Assembly (NCBI GenBank): GCA_014377155.1
Contig: JACMQD010000296.1
Coordinates: forward strand, 1 to 11,073
Length of the DNA stretch: 11,073 nt
Origin: Herminiimonas sp.
GTDB taxonomy: Bacteria; Pseudomonadota; Gammaproteobacteria; Burkholderiales; Burkholderiaceae
Direction: 5' to 3'
Shown piece after piece: positions 1-6,312 of the stretch. Numbering within the stretch: the stretch's first letter is position 1; each line of letters begins with the position of its first letter. Below the pieces are notes generated by a model. It saw only the letters and a list, made by a program, of their open reading frames with translations. It was not told the origin of the DNA and did no database searches. Made by a program: the position numbers and the translations under genes.

Positions 1-447
1 AAACTGGCGCAACGCGATCATCAGCAACGACGTCGGGAAATCATGATCGACTACCAGCCGAACTTCCGATTCGCCGCCGTGGCGGATGGTTTCGGCAAAT
101 GATTCCAGCGCCAGCGCTTCCTTGAGCAGATAGCGCGACTGCTCGAGCAGTTCACGTCCGGCGTCGGTGACATGCGCTTTCCGGCCGACCAATTTCAGGA
201 TGGGCACGCCGAGCTGCTCCTGCATCTTAGCCACCGTGTAGCTGATCGCAGACTGGCTGATGTGCAGGAATTTCGCCGCATCGGCGAAGCCGCCACAGTC
301 GATCACCGCGTGCAGCATCCGCCACTGCTTCAGACTGATGCGCAGCTTGACCGCATCGTGCGGCCTCGAATTGCGTACGCGAGCGAAGACCGAACCGTCT
401 GCATGCGGCATTGTAGCAAGGTCGTTTGGCGCGTCTTTATCATCCAT
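1..447 (-). CDS. LysR-type transcriptional regulator, N-terminal 149 residues (cut by window edge)
   Basis: A DNA-binding regulator of the LysR family. Only the first 149 codons are visible; the effector-binding domain lies beyond position 1. From ATG at 447 the protein has a ~35-residue polar N-terminal extension, then a winged helix-turn-helix at about residues 36-100. Recognisable pieces are LRISLKQWRMLHAVID, the helix pair GGFADAAKFLHISQSAISYT, the wing KLVGRKAHVTDAGRELL and a long linker helix. The frame is open upstream to a stop at 490-492, but no better start is visible; an internal ATG at 411 would drop 12 residues. The ribosome site before ATG 447 is weak. It diverges from the tyrosinase gene across 447 bp, the classical LysR arrangement, so regulation of the tyrosinase is an inference from context. 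The inducer cannot be guessed because the ligand domain is missing. Confidence 0.85.
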   Translation of the reverse strand, partial: MDDKDAPNDLATMPHADGSVFARVRNSRPHDAVKLRISLKQWRMLHAVIDCGGFADAAKFLHISQSAISYTVAKMQEQLGVPILKLVGRKAHVTDAGRELLEQSRYLLKEALALESFAETIRHGGESEVRLVVDHDFPTSLLMIALRQF

Positions 448-603
448 GCTCGTATCCGTTAAATAGCGCGAAGTCGAAAAGCCGGCAGGCTAAAATCGCA
501 GTGTCAATTCGTCTGCCCACATGTTGCGAGCAAGAACCTCTAAGCGTATTGATCTACATCGAAAGATGGATAGACCGTGTATTTTTTATACGCCGTGTTC
601 GAT

Positions 604-623
604 ACGAATTACGTACGGTTCGT
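604..623. promoter_or_regulatory. Inverted repeat ACGAA-N10-TTCGT, candidate LysR operator
   Basis: Arms ACGAA (604-608) and TTCGT (619-623) are perfect reverse complements with a 10-bp spacer. They lie in the region shared by the divergent LysR and tyrosinase genes. LysR proteins usually bind interrupted dyads built on T-N11-A, which this resembles. A five-base arm can occur by chance, so this is only a candidate. Confidence 0.2.
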
Positions 624-753
624 CGCTGGAATTCCACCGGTGTGCGATATGGCCGATTTTGCGTTCAGGCAAAGAGCACAAGCTCTTACGGTTTGCGCTG
701 CCTCAAACGTATGACCGGAAAATGATCCAACAATGAAGCGTACGGGCGCCTAA

Positions 754-779
754 CAAAGCGTGCCGTACCGGACGCTTTG
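754..779. promoter_or_regulatory. Inverted repeat CAAAGCGT-N10-ACGCTTTG upstream of tyrosinase
   Basis: Perfect 8-bp arms at 754-761 and 772-779 with a 10-bp spacer end 115 bp before the tyrosinase ATG. It could be an operator for the divergent LysR regulator or a stem-loop in the tyrosinase leader RNA. There is no T-run after it, so an attenuator of intrinsic-terminator type is unlikely. Confidence 0.3.
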
Positions 780-894
780 CTGCACGCAGCAAGCCGCGCG
801 ACGAGCTGTTGCAAGACGCCCCGCGCGTTTCGTCAGGCGTTCTACCCCGGAACGCCACGCGCCCATCCGGCTGCACCATCAGAAGAGGTCTGTC

Positions 895-2400
895 ATGTTG
901 CTAAACACCACTCGCCGCGATTTCATGAAAACCACGCTGTACGGATTGGCGGCTGCATCGGTTGCCGGACTGCCAGCACGTGCCCAGACCGGGCTGCGGC
1001 AACGTCTCGACTGGGATACGTTCAGGCGAAGTCGCGACTATCCATCCTACGTCGATGCCATCGGAAAAATGCGTGCCAATACCAATGCCGCTGACAAGCG
1101 AAGCTGGCAATACTGGACCAATGTCCATGTCAGTTTTTGTCCTCACAGCTTTGCCTACTTCCTGGCCTGGCATCGTGGCTATCTCTATCATTTCGAGCAG
1201 CAGATGCGCGCGGTATCGGGTAACCGAGCCTTGACACTGCCATACTGGGACTACTACCAAAATCCGAGCCTCCCTGTCGAATTCACTAACCCCGCCAGCT
1301 GGAATCCGCTCTACGTACCACGTGTCAATGCCAATGTCAGCGAGGCGCTGACATTGGCACCTTTCGCCGATAGCGTGACCAACATGCAGCGTGGTCTGCT
1401 CAACGCCTTCGAGCCTTCGCTGGAAAGCATGCCGCACAATCCGGTCCACAACATCATCGGCGGCGTCATGGCCAGCCTGCAGTCGCCCACCGATCCGATC
1501 TTCTGGCTCCATCATGCTAATGTCGACCGCATGTTTTCGGCGTGGGTCGTCGCCGGCAACGGCCGGATCATGCCGGCGCGCAGCGACGCTTACTGGGATG
1601 GCACCTTTACCTATGGCACAAGACTGACACTGCCGCGCCGCAGTACCGTCGACACCCGAGTCGATCTGGGGTATTTTTACCAGAACGAAACGCTACCGAC
1701 GGCGCTTGCGCCGGTGGCTGCCGCCTTCGTCTCCGAGTTCGCGGGCGCCACGACCTTCACCAATGCCGGGCTGCTCGACGTCGCCGGCGAGCTGGTCACT
1801 AAAAAGGCGCCGCCCCAGCCACCCGTTGCCAGTCTTGCCGTCACCAGAACGCGCGCGACCGGCCCGAACCGGGTATCGCTGGGCGGCGCCACCCGGCTCT
1901 CGCTGGACGAAAATTCGGTCAGCGCGCGCGTCCCGCTGGACCAATCCGGAAGCGACGCCGTGCAAGCGATCGTCGGCAGGCTGGGCGTCTCGCCTTTTCG
2001 GTCCGGCACGAATCCCAATGTCGTGACACCCTACACGTCGGTCCAAGTCGTTCTGGACGATGTGCAGATCGCCGGGCAAGGCAAAGCCGGCGGTTATTTT
2101 TACAAGGTGTTCCTGCAACTTCCCGCCAACGTCGATAGCGCGGCGGGCGAAGAAAAACACCTGTTAGGTAACATCGGGCCATTCGAGATCGCCGGCGCCG
2201 AGCATCATGATTCGGGCAGCTCGGGTGCAGGCGTCCGGCTGGTGTTCCCGGCCACGCAGTTACTGCGTAATTTCGCGCAGCAAGGTGTTTCCGAGTTAAC
2301 CGTGTCGTTCGTGCGCATCGGCGGCAGCACGCCGGTGAAAGGCAATGTCATCACGATCGGCGAATGCCGCGTCGAGATTTCGACCGACGACGTGCAGTGA
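895..2400 (+). CDS. Tat-exported tyrosinase / polyphenol oxidase with C-terminal beta domain
   Basis: A type-3 copper enzyme oxidising mono- and/or diphenols to o-quinones, predicted to work outside the cytoplasm. ATG 895 is chosen because AGAGG lies 7-8 bp upstream and it starts a clean twin-arginine signal (RRDFM at residues 7-11, hydrophobic stretch, cleavage near ARA 28-30). The same frame is open back to an ATG at 760, which would bury that signal. CuA ligands: H78, H84 (in FCPHS, where C82-x-H84 fits the Cys-His thioether pattern of fungal tyrosinases) and H93 (in WHRGY). CuB ligands: H181, H185 and the HH pair 206-207 in FWLHHANVDR. E177 and N182 match the plant-type 'water-keeper' Glu (HisB1-4) and activity-controlling Asn (HisB1+1), which favours true monophenolase activity. 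LGYFY (258-262) is the tyrosine motif closing the core. Residues ~311-498 resemble the C-terminal domain of plant polyphenol oxidases. No caddie partner is adjacent. Family assignment is firm; the substrate is not known. Confidence 0.93.
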   Translation: MLLNTTRRDFMKTTLYGLAAASVAGLPARAQTGLRQRLDWDTFRRSRDYPSYVDAIGKMRANTNAADKRSWQYWTNVHVSFCPHSFAYFLAWHRGYLYHFEQQMRAVSGNRALTLPYWDYYQNPSLPVEFTNPASWNPLYVPRVNANVSEALTLAPFADSVTNMQRGLLNAFEPSLESMPHNPVHNIIGGVMASLQSPTDPIFWLHHANVDRMFSAWVVAGNGRIMPARSDAYWDGTFTYGTRLTLPRRSTVDTRVDLGYFYQNETLPTALAPVAAAFVSEFAGATTFTNAGLLDVAGELVTKKAPPQPPVASLAVTRTRATGPNRVSLGGATRLSLDENSVSARVPLDQSGSDAVQAIVGRLGVSPFRSGTNPNVVTPYTSVQVVLDDVQIAGQGKAGGYFYKVFLQLPANVDSAAGEEKHLLGNIGPFEIAGAEHHDSGSSGAGVRLVFPATQLLRNFAQQGVSELTVSFVRIGGSTPVKGNVITIGECRVEISTDDVQ

Positions 2401-2411
2401 CATGATTGGCA

Positions 2412-2454
2412 GCGGTGCCCGGTGCGTGACCTGATGGAATGCACCGGGCACCGC
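2412..2454. terminator. Bidirectional terminator-like hairpin between convergent genes
   Basis: Perfect 14-bp arms GCGGTGCCCGGTGC (2412-2425) and GCACCGGGCACCGC (2441-2454) enclose a 15-base loop. The hairpin begins 12 bp after the tyrosinase stop and ends 38 bp before the end of the convergent RTX gene. Position and symmetry suit a shared transcription stop. Neither flank has a proper T-tract, so it may instead act as an mRNA 3'-end stabiliser. Confidence 0.6.
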
Positions 2455-2492
2455 CTGGTATTGCTAGCGTCGGTGCGCTGGCATGCCAGGCA

Positions 2493-5400
2493 TCAGACGA
2501 TATAGTTCGCCGTATCCGACTGCAGCAACAGTACTGCGGGAACCGTCGTCAACGTGGTCAACGTGATGAAAGAATCGGCACCGCCGGTACTGTCGACCCG
2601 GACCACGGTGTTGCTGCCGGACGAAATATCGAAGCGCAGGAACCCTCCTGAAAAGGCATTGGTCCCGTTATAGCCGGCGAACGTTTGCAGCAGATCGCGC
2701 AGGTCGAGCACGTCGGTCCCGTTAGCGCCGGTCTTGCTGAAATCGGTGATGACATCGCCGGCATCGGTGAGCAAATTGTAGTCGAAGCGGTCATTGCCCA
2801 GCCCGCCGGTAAGGGTGTCGGCGCCGCCGTTGCCAGTGATCGTATCTGCGCCCGCACCGCCTCTCAGACTGTCGGCGCCCGCACCACCGTTAAGCGCGTA
2901 GCTGGAGGTCGCCCCTGTTTCCGCAGAAGCGTTGACGGTTAAGCTGTTGCCGGCACCGAGCCCGAAGCCGTCGATGGCAAGCGACTGGCCTGCGGCGAGC
3001 GTGCCGTCGCTGGTGGTCAGTCTGTAGTTGTTGCCGGTCTGGACGATCACCACCTCGACATTGGTCAGGGTCGCCGCATCGAACACGATACCGGTCGTGT
3101 AATCGCCGCCAAGAAAGAGAAAATCGACACCGCTGCCGCCATTGATACGGTCCGCTGCATTGAATGCCGATCCGGCGTCGACGGAATCTCGTCCGGCCCC
3201 GCCAGAGACGCTGTCATTTCCACCGAGCCGGATATCGAAGAAATCATTGCCGGCTCCCCCCGTTAGCTGGTCGTTGCCGGCACCACTGATCATGGTGTAG
3301 TTCGAATTTGCCTGCGTTTCAGCCGAGGCATCGATGATCATCGCATTGGTTGCGCCCAGCAGAGAACCGTCGATCGTCAGCGTATTGTCGGAAAGCGTCG
3401 CATCATTCATGGTAAGCCGGTAGCTGTTTCCAGCGGCTAGCACGATTAATTCGACATTGACCAGCGTCGTTGCACCCAAAGTCACACCGGCCGCGTAGTT
3501 TCCATTTAGAAGCAGTGTATCGATTTCGATGATGTCGGTGACTTCCGTGCCGCCGTTAATCCGGTCGGCTGCAGTAAACCTGGCGCCGGCGTCGATGACA
3601 TCACTGCCGGTTCCGGCGAGTACCGTATCGTTGCCGCCTTGGGAAATGATAAAGACATCGTCACCTGCGGTGCCGGATAAGCTGTCGTTGCCCGCTGTGC
3701 CGATGAACGGCTCGTTGACGACATCGGTGACCGTCACAGCGATGGCTTGCGTGGTCGCCAGCGTGCCGTCGGACACCTGCACCGTCAGGTTGTAGACGTT
3801 GTTGGTACCGACGTCGGTGGGATTTTCGAAATCCGGTGCTACCAGGAAGCTGAGGGCGCCACTGGTGGCATTGATCGCAAAGCGTGCCGCATCAATACCG
3901 GCCACCAGCGAATAAGTCAGTGCCTGGGTATCGGTAGCCGTCACGGTCGCCACCGCCGTCGTGTTTTCAGCGTCAGCGAATGCCGCTGCCGATGTGATTA
4001 CCGGGGCCGTGTTGACCACCACGCTGCCGACCACGCCGACAAAATCGGTGGCAGCCAAAATCACGGCGCCGGTGTTTTGCAATTCGATCATCAGTTCCGG
4101 CGGCGGCGTGCCGTCGGTATCGACATACACGAAGGTGCTGGTGCCGGATTTGGCGAACCACACCGCACCTGCACCGGGGGTGGTGTTGCCCCAAGCGAGA
4201 TCGACGGCGCCCAGTAATGCCGCGAGGTCGATCCGGTCGCTGCCTTGTGTGAAATCGGTGATCACGTCCCACGTGCGCGGGTCGGCGACAGCGGGCAGCA
4301 CCTGCCAGTTCGCATTCGGCGCAGAATCGGTCGGCGCAAGGTATACGAAGGTGTCATTACCGGCATTGCCGGTCATGCGGTCGGCGCCACCGTTGCCGGT
4401 GATCGTGTCAGCGCCGGCGGTACCGGTAATCGTATCGGCGCCGGCACCGCCGGTCAGCAGTTCATTGACGACATCGGTGACCGTGACGGCGATGGCTTGC
4501 GTGGTCGCCAGCGTGCCGTCGGACACCTGTACCGTCAGGTTGTAGACGTTGTTGGTACCGACGTCGGTGGGATTTTCGAAATCCGGCGCAGTTACGAAGC
4601 TGAGCGCGCCACTGGTGGCATTGATCGCAAAGCGTGCCGCATCAATACCCGCCACCAGAGAATACGTAAGTGGCTGGGTATCGGTAGCCGTCACGGTCGC
4701 TACCGCCGTCGTGTTTTCAGCGATAGCGAATGCCGCTGGCGATGTGATCACCGGCGCGGTGTTGACCGGCGGTTCGTTGACGACATCGGTGACCGTGACG
4801 GCGATGGCTTGAGTCGTCGCCAGCGTGCCGTCGGACACTTGCACCGTGAGGTTGTAGACGTTGTTGCTACCGACGTCGGTGGGATTTTCGAAATCCGGCG
4901 CAACCAGGAAGCTGAGGGCGCCACTAGTCGCATTGATCGCAAAGCGTGCCGCATCGATACCGGCCACCAGCGAATACGTCAGTGGCTGGGTATCGGTAGC
5001 CGTCACGGTCGCTACCGCTGTCGTGTTTTCAGCAACGGCGAATGCCGCTGGCGATGTGATCACCGGCGCTGTGTTGACCGGCGGTTCATTGACGACATCG
5101 GTGACCGTGACGGCGATGGCTTGCGTGGTCGCCAGCGTGCCGTCGGACACCTGTATCGTCAGGTTGTAGACGTTGTTGGTACCGACGTCGGTGGGATTTT
5201 CGAAATCCGGTGCTACCAGGAAGCTGAGGACGCCACTGGTGGCATTGATCGCAAAGCGTGCCGCATCGATACCGGCCACCAGCGAATACGTCAGTGCCTG
5301 GGTATCGGTAGCCGTCACGGTGGCCACCGCCGTCGTGTTTTCAGCGACAGCGAATGCCGCTGGCGATGTGATTACCGGGGCCGTGTTAACCACCACGCTG

Positions 5401-5894
5401 CCGACCACGCCGACAAAATCGGTGGCAGCCAAAATCACGGCACCGGTGTTTTGCAATTCGATCATCAGTTCCGGCGGCGGCGTGCCGTCGGTATCGACAT
5501 ACACGAAGGTGCTGGTGCCGGATTTGGCGAACCACACGCCATTGGCGGTTGGTGTGGTGTTGCCCCACGCCAGATCCGTGGTACCGAGAAAAGCGGCAAG
5601 GTCGATCCGGTCTGCACCTTGCGTGAAATCGGCAATCACGTCCCAAGTGCGGATATCGCCTGGCGCTGGCAACACTTGCCAATTCGCATTCGGCGGCGAG
5701 TCGGCAGCGGCCTGATAGATGAAAACGTCATTGCCCGCACTGCCAATAAGCCGGTCTGCACCCGCGCCACCGTTGAGGGTGTCGTTACCCAAGCCGCCGT
5801 CCAGCGTGTCGTTACCATCGAGTCCGCTGATCGAGTCGTTTTCCAGTGCGCCTGTCAACGTGTCAGCGCCAGGGGTGCCATTAATCGTCGCCAT
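2493..5894 (-). CDS. Large RTX / cadherin-repeat protein, predicted type I secreted adhesin
   Basis: A 1133-residue calcium-binding repeat protein, probably exported by a type I (ABC) system and acting at the surface or in biofilm matrix. The start at 5894 has AAAGG 8 bp upstream and begins MATINGTPGADTLTG directly with RTX repeats; a TTG at 6068 would add 58 atypical residues. Order: RTX nonapeptide repeats (GGxGxDxL type) at 5-57; M10-C-like module 58-165 with WDVIADFTQGADRIDL; three cadherin-like units of 104 residues (170-478, each with AEN, TYSLVAG, DFENPTDVG and VSDGT); RTX plus a second M10-C-like module 479-625; a fourth cadherin unit 628-729; then two related ~138-residue RTX/beta modules (about 775-905 and 913-1045). 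The end (~1045-1133) has DVITDFSKTG and LDLRDLL and resembles type I secretion target domains. There is no Sec signal and no Cys, as usual for this class. No ABC transporter is in the window. Ligand unknown. Confidence 0.9.
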   Translation of the reverse strand: MATINGTPGADTLTGALENDSISGLDGNDTLDGGLGNDTLNGGAGADRLIGSAGNDVFIYQAAADSPPNANWQVLPAPGDIRTWDVIADFTQGADRIDLAAFLGTTDLAWGNTTPTANGVWFAKSGTSTFVYVDTDGTPPPELMIELQNTGAVILAATDFVGVVGSVVVNTAPVITSPAAFAVAENTTAVATVTATDTQALTYSLVAGIDAARFAINATSGVLSFLVAPDFENPTDVGTNNVYNLTIQVSDGTLATTQAIAVTVTDVVNEPPVNTAPVITSPAAFAVAENTTAVATVTATDTQPLTYSLVAGIDAARFAINATSGALSFLVAPDFENPTDVGSNNVYNLTVQVSDGTLATTQAIAVTVTDVVNEPPVNTAPVITSPAAFAIAENTTAVATVTATDTQPLTYSLVAGIDAARFAINATSGALSFVTAPDFENPTDVGTNNVYNLTVQVSDGTLATTQAIAVTVTDVVNELLTGGAGADTITGTAGADTITGNGGADRMTGNAGNDTFVYLAPTDSAPNANWQVLPAVADPRTWDVITDFTQGSDRIDLAALLGAVDLAWGNTTPGAGAVWFAKSGTSTFVYVDTDGTPPPELMIELQNTGAVILAATDFVGVVGSVVVNTAPVITSAAAFADAENTTAVATVTATDTQALTYSLVAGIDAARFAINATSGALSFLVAPDFENPTDVGTNNVYNLTVQVSDGTLATTQAIAVTVTDVVNEPFIGTAGNDSLSGTAGDDVFIISQGGNDTVLAGTGSDVIDAGARFTAADRINGGTEVTDIIEIDTLLLNGNYAAGVTLGATTLVNVELIVLAAGNSYRLTMNDATLSDNTLTIDGSLLGATNAMIIDASAETQANSNYTMISGAGNDQLTGGAGNDFFDIRLGGNDSVSGGAGRDSVDAGSAFNAADRINGGSGVDFLFLGGDYTTGIVFDAATLTNVEVVIVQTGNNYRLTTSDGTLAAGQSLAIDGFGLGAGNSLTVNASAETGATSSYALNGGAGADSLRGGAGADTITGNGGADTLTGGLGNDRFDYNLLTDAGDVITDFSKTGANGTDVLDLRDLLQTFAGYNGTNAFSGGFLRFDISSGSNTVVRVDSTGGADSFITLTTLTTVPAVLLLQSDTANYIV
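3708..4013 (-). repeat. Cadherin-like unit 4 (residues 628-729), detached copy
   Basis: The fourth copy sits apart from units 1-3, behind the second M10-C-like module. It carries SAAAFADAEN where the others have SPAAFA(V/I)AEN. It matches unit 1 in position relative to its preceding module, so it belongs to the larger 202-residue duplication. Confidence 0.85.
3711..4316 (-). repeat. Long internal duplication, copy B (residues 527-728)
   Basis: Second copy of the module-plus-cadherin block. Identity with copy A is uneven: close to complete over the stretch coding for FAKSGTSTFVYVDTDG to VVGSVVVNTAPVIT, lower on either side. This pattern suits recent copying or gene conversion. Confidence 0.8.
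4461..4763 (-). repeat. Cadherin-like unit 3 (residues 378-478)
   Basis: Third tandem unit, carrying AIAEN and LSFVTAPDFE. It breaks off at VVNE and runs into an RTX stretch (LTGGAGADTITG) instead of the PPV linker, which marks the boundary of the tandem array. Confidence 0.85.
4764..5075 (-). repeat. Cadherin-like unit 2 (residues 274-377), 312 bp
   Basis: Second tandem unit, exactly 104 codons long. Protein differences from unit 1 are conservative, such as DTQPL for DTQAL and VGSNN for VGTNN. Part of the DNA divergence is synonymous, showing selection on the protein. Confidence 0.85.
5076..5387 (-). repeat. Cadherin-like unit 1 (residues 170-273), 312 bp
   Basis: First of four near-identical coding repeats, starting NTAPVITSPAAFAVAEN and ending with VVNEPPV. 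It is followed directly and in frame by unit 2. Distinguishing residues are SGVLSF where the other units have SGALSF, and TIQVS where they have TVQVS. Confidence 0.85.
5085..5690 (-). repeat. Long internal duplication, copy A (residues 69-270)
   Basis: This block spans an M10-C-like module (from NANWQVLP) through cadherin unit 1. It recurs exactly 1374 bp (458 codons) further along the gene. Within it, 5365-5537 matches 3991-4163 with only two substitutions in 173 bp. Confidence 0.8.
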
Positions 5895-6064
5895 GTCTTC
5901 AACCTTTGCCAGAGTGTGACTGCTAGAAAATGTTCGTCCGATCGCGACCTTGCCAGCGCGCGGCTGCCATGCGGGAAAAGAAATTGGGATCAGGATTGAG
6001 GTGACGAAAGCATGCAACGCCGGGAAGTGACGGTTGCGGGCAACGTCGGCTGCGCGGCAACGCT

Positions 6065-6115
6065 TCAATCGCGTTGCGCAAACCGGCGCCGACCGTCTAT
6101 GGCGCGCGATAGCAA
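6065..6115 (-). CDS. Possible 16-residue leader peptide (speculative)
   Basis: A TTG at 6115 is preceded at good spacing (8 bases) by GGAGGTGATCC on the minus strand (complement of 6118-6128), an 11-base perfect match to the anti-Shine-Dalgarno end of 16S rRNA. The frame reads 16 codons (LLSRAIDGRRRFAQRD) to a TGA. That TGA overlaps a TTG at 6068 which is in frame with the RTX gene. It lies about 170 bp before the RTX ATG. The ribosome site is striking, but the peptide is unsupported by anything else. Confidence 0.15.
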   Translation of the reverse strand: MLSRAIDGRRRFAQRD

Positions 6116-6182
6116 GCGGATCACCTCCCGGAACAGCTATTGTGTTTTACTAGATTATCGTCGCCAGACTTGCAATCGCTGC

Positions 6183-6194
6183 GCTTGATCAAGC
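6183..6194. promoter_or_regulatory. 12-bp perfect palindrome GCTTGATCAAGC
   Basis: A self-complementary dodecamer upstream of the RTX gene and downstream of the SDR gene. It may be a protein-binding site for the RTX promoter region. Palindromes of this size also occur by chance, so confidence is low. Confidence 0.15.
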
Positions 6195-6231
6195 TTTGGT
6201 CGATGTAGTAAAAAATTGTGCGCAGCGGGTC

Positions 6232-6312
6232 TTACGCCTTGCCGACGCCGCCGGATGAGTGACAGGATGCACACTTGACGCCGTCGGCGGAATGTTTGCC
6301 AGGAATAACCTG
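6232..6312 (-). pseudogene. Possible c-type cytochrome C-terminal remnant (CASCH haem motif)
   Basis: Immediately after the SDR stop, the same minus-strand frame stays open for 26 codons and ends at a TAA. It reads QVIPGKHSADGVK, then CASCH, then SSGGVGKA. CxxCH is the covalent haem-c attachment motif, and the His- and Gly-rich surroundings resemble multihaem cytochromes. There is no start codon, no signal peptide and no upstream part, because the SDR gene occupies that sequence. It is therefore either a remnant left by a rearrangement or chance. A readthrough fusion is unlikely because the SDR is cytoplasmic and haem c is attached in the periplasm. Confidence 0.3.

Larger units (their letters stand above)
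448..894. other. Divergent intergenic region between LysR gene and tyrosinase
   Basis: This 447-bp region holds no convincing gene; small frames here have no coding character. It is locally AT-richer around 545-595, including a T6 tract followed by TATACG. It contains two inverted repeats (604-623 and 754-779), annotated separately. No clear sigma-70 pair could be assigned for the tyrosinase. On the minus strand a TTGACA hexamer lies at 502-507, but no good -10 follows it at the right distance. Confidence 0.6.
5895..6312. other. Leader / intergenic region upstream of the RTX gene
   Basis: A 418-bp stretch between the RTX start and the SDR stop; both genes are on the minus strand. It holds a 7-bp stem-loop (GCAACGC 6057-6063, GCGTTGC 6071-6077), a strong Shine-Dalgarno before a tiny TTG frame (6065-6128), a 12-bp palindrome GCTTGATCAAGC (6183-6194), an A-tract at 6210-6215 (a T-tract for minus-strand transcripts leaving the SDR gene) and the CxxCH remnant (6232-6312). 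A GATAAT hexamer on the minus strand near 6153-6158 could be a -10 for the RTX gene, but I see no matching -35. Confidence 0.5.

Noticed and set aside
760..894. N-terminal extension of the tyrosinase from ATG 760
   Set aside because: It would place 45 Arg-rich residues before a clear twin-arginine signal. ATG 895 has the ribosome site.
901..1515. A 204-codon frame on the minus strand inside the tyrosinase gene
   Set aside because: It overlaps the conserved copper-site coding region and has no recognisable domain or start signal.
3708..5387. Regularly repeated sequence resembling an array
   Set aside because: The period is 312 bp and the repeats are in-frame coding units of cadherin type, so this is not CRISPR or satellite DNA.
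4245..5999. A 584-codon open frame on the plus strand opposite the RTX gene
   Set aside because: It is the antisense of the cadherin repeats and repeats with the same 312-bp period. It has an implausible Arg/His/Gly-rich composition and no ribosome site. The minus-strand frame has clear domains.
6118..6128. GGATCACCTCC on the plus strand, as at the 3' end of 16S rRNA
   Set aside because: The match is limited to the anti-SD tail; no rRNA sequence lies upstream. It is better read as a Shine-Dalgarno on the minus strand.
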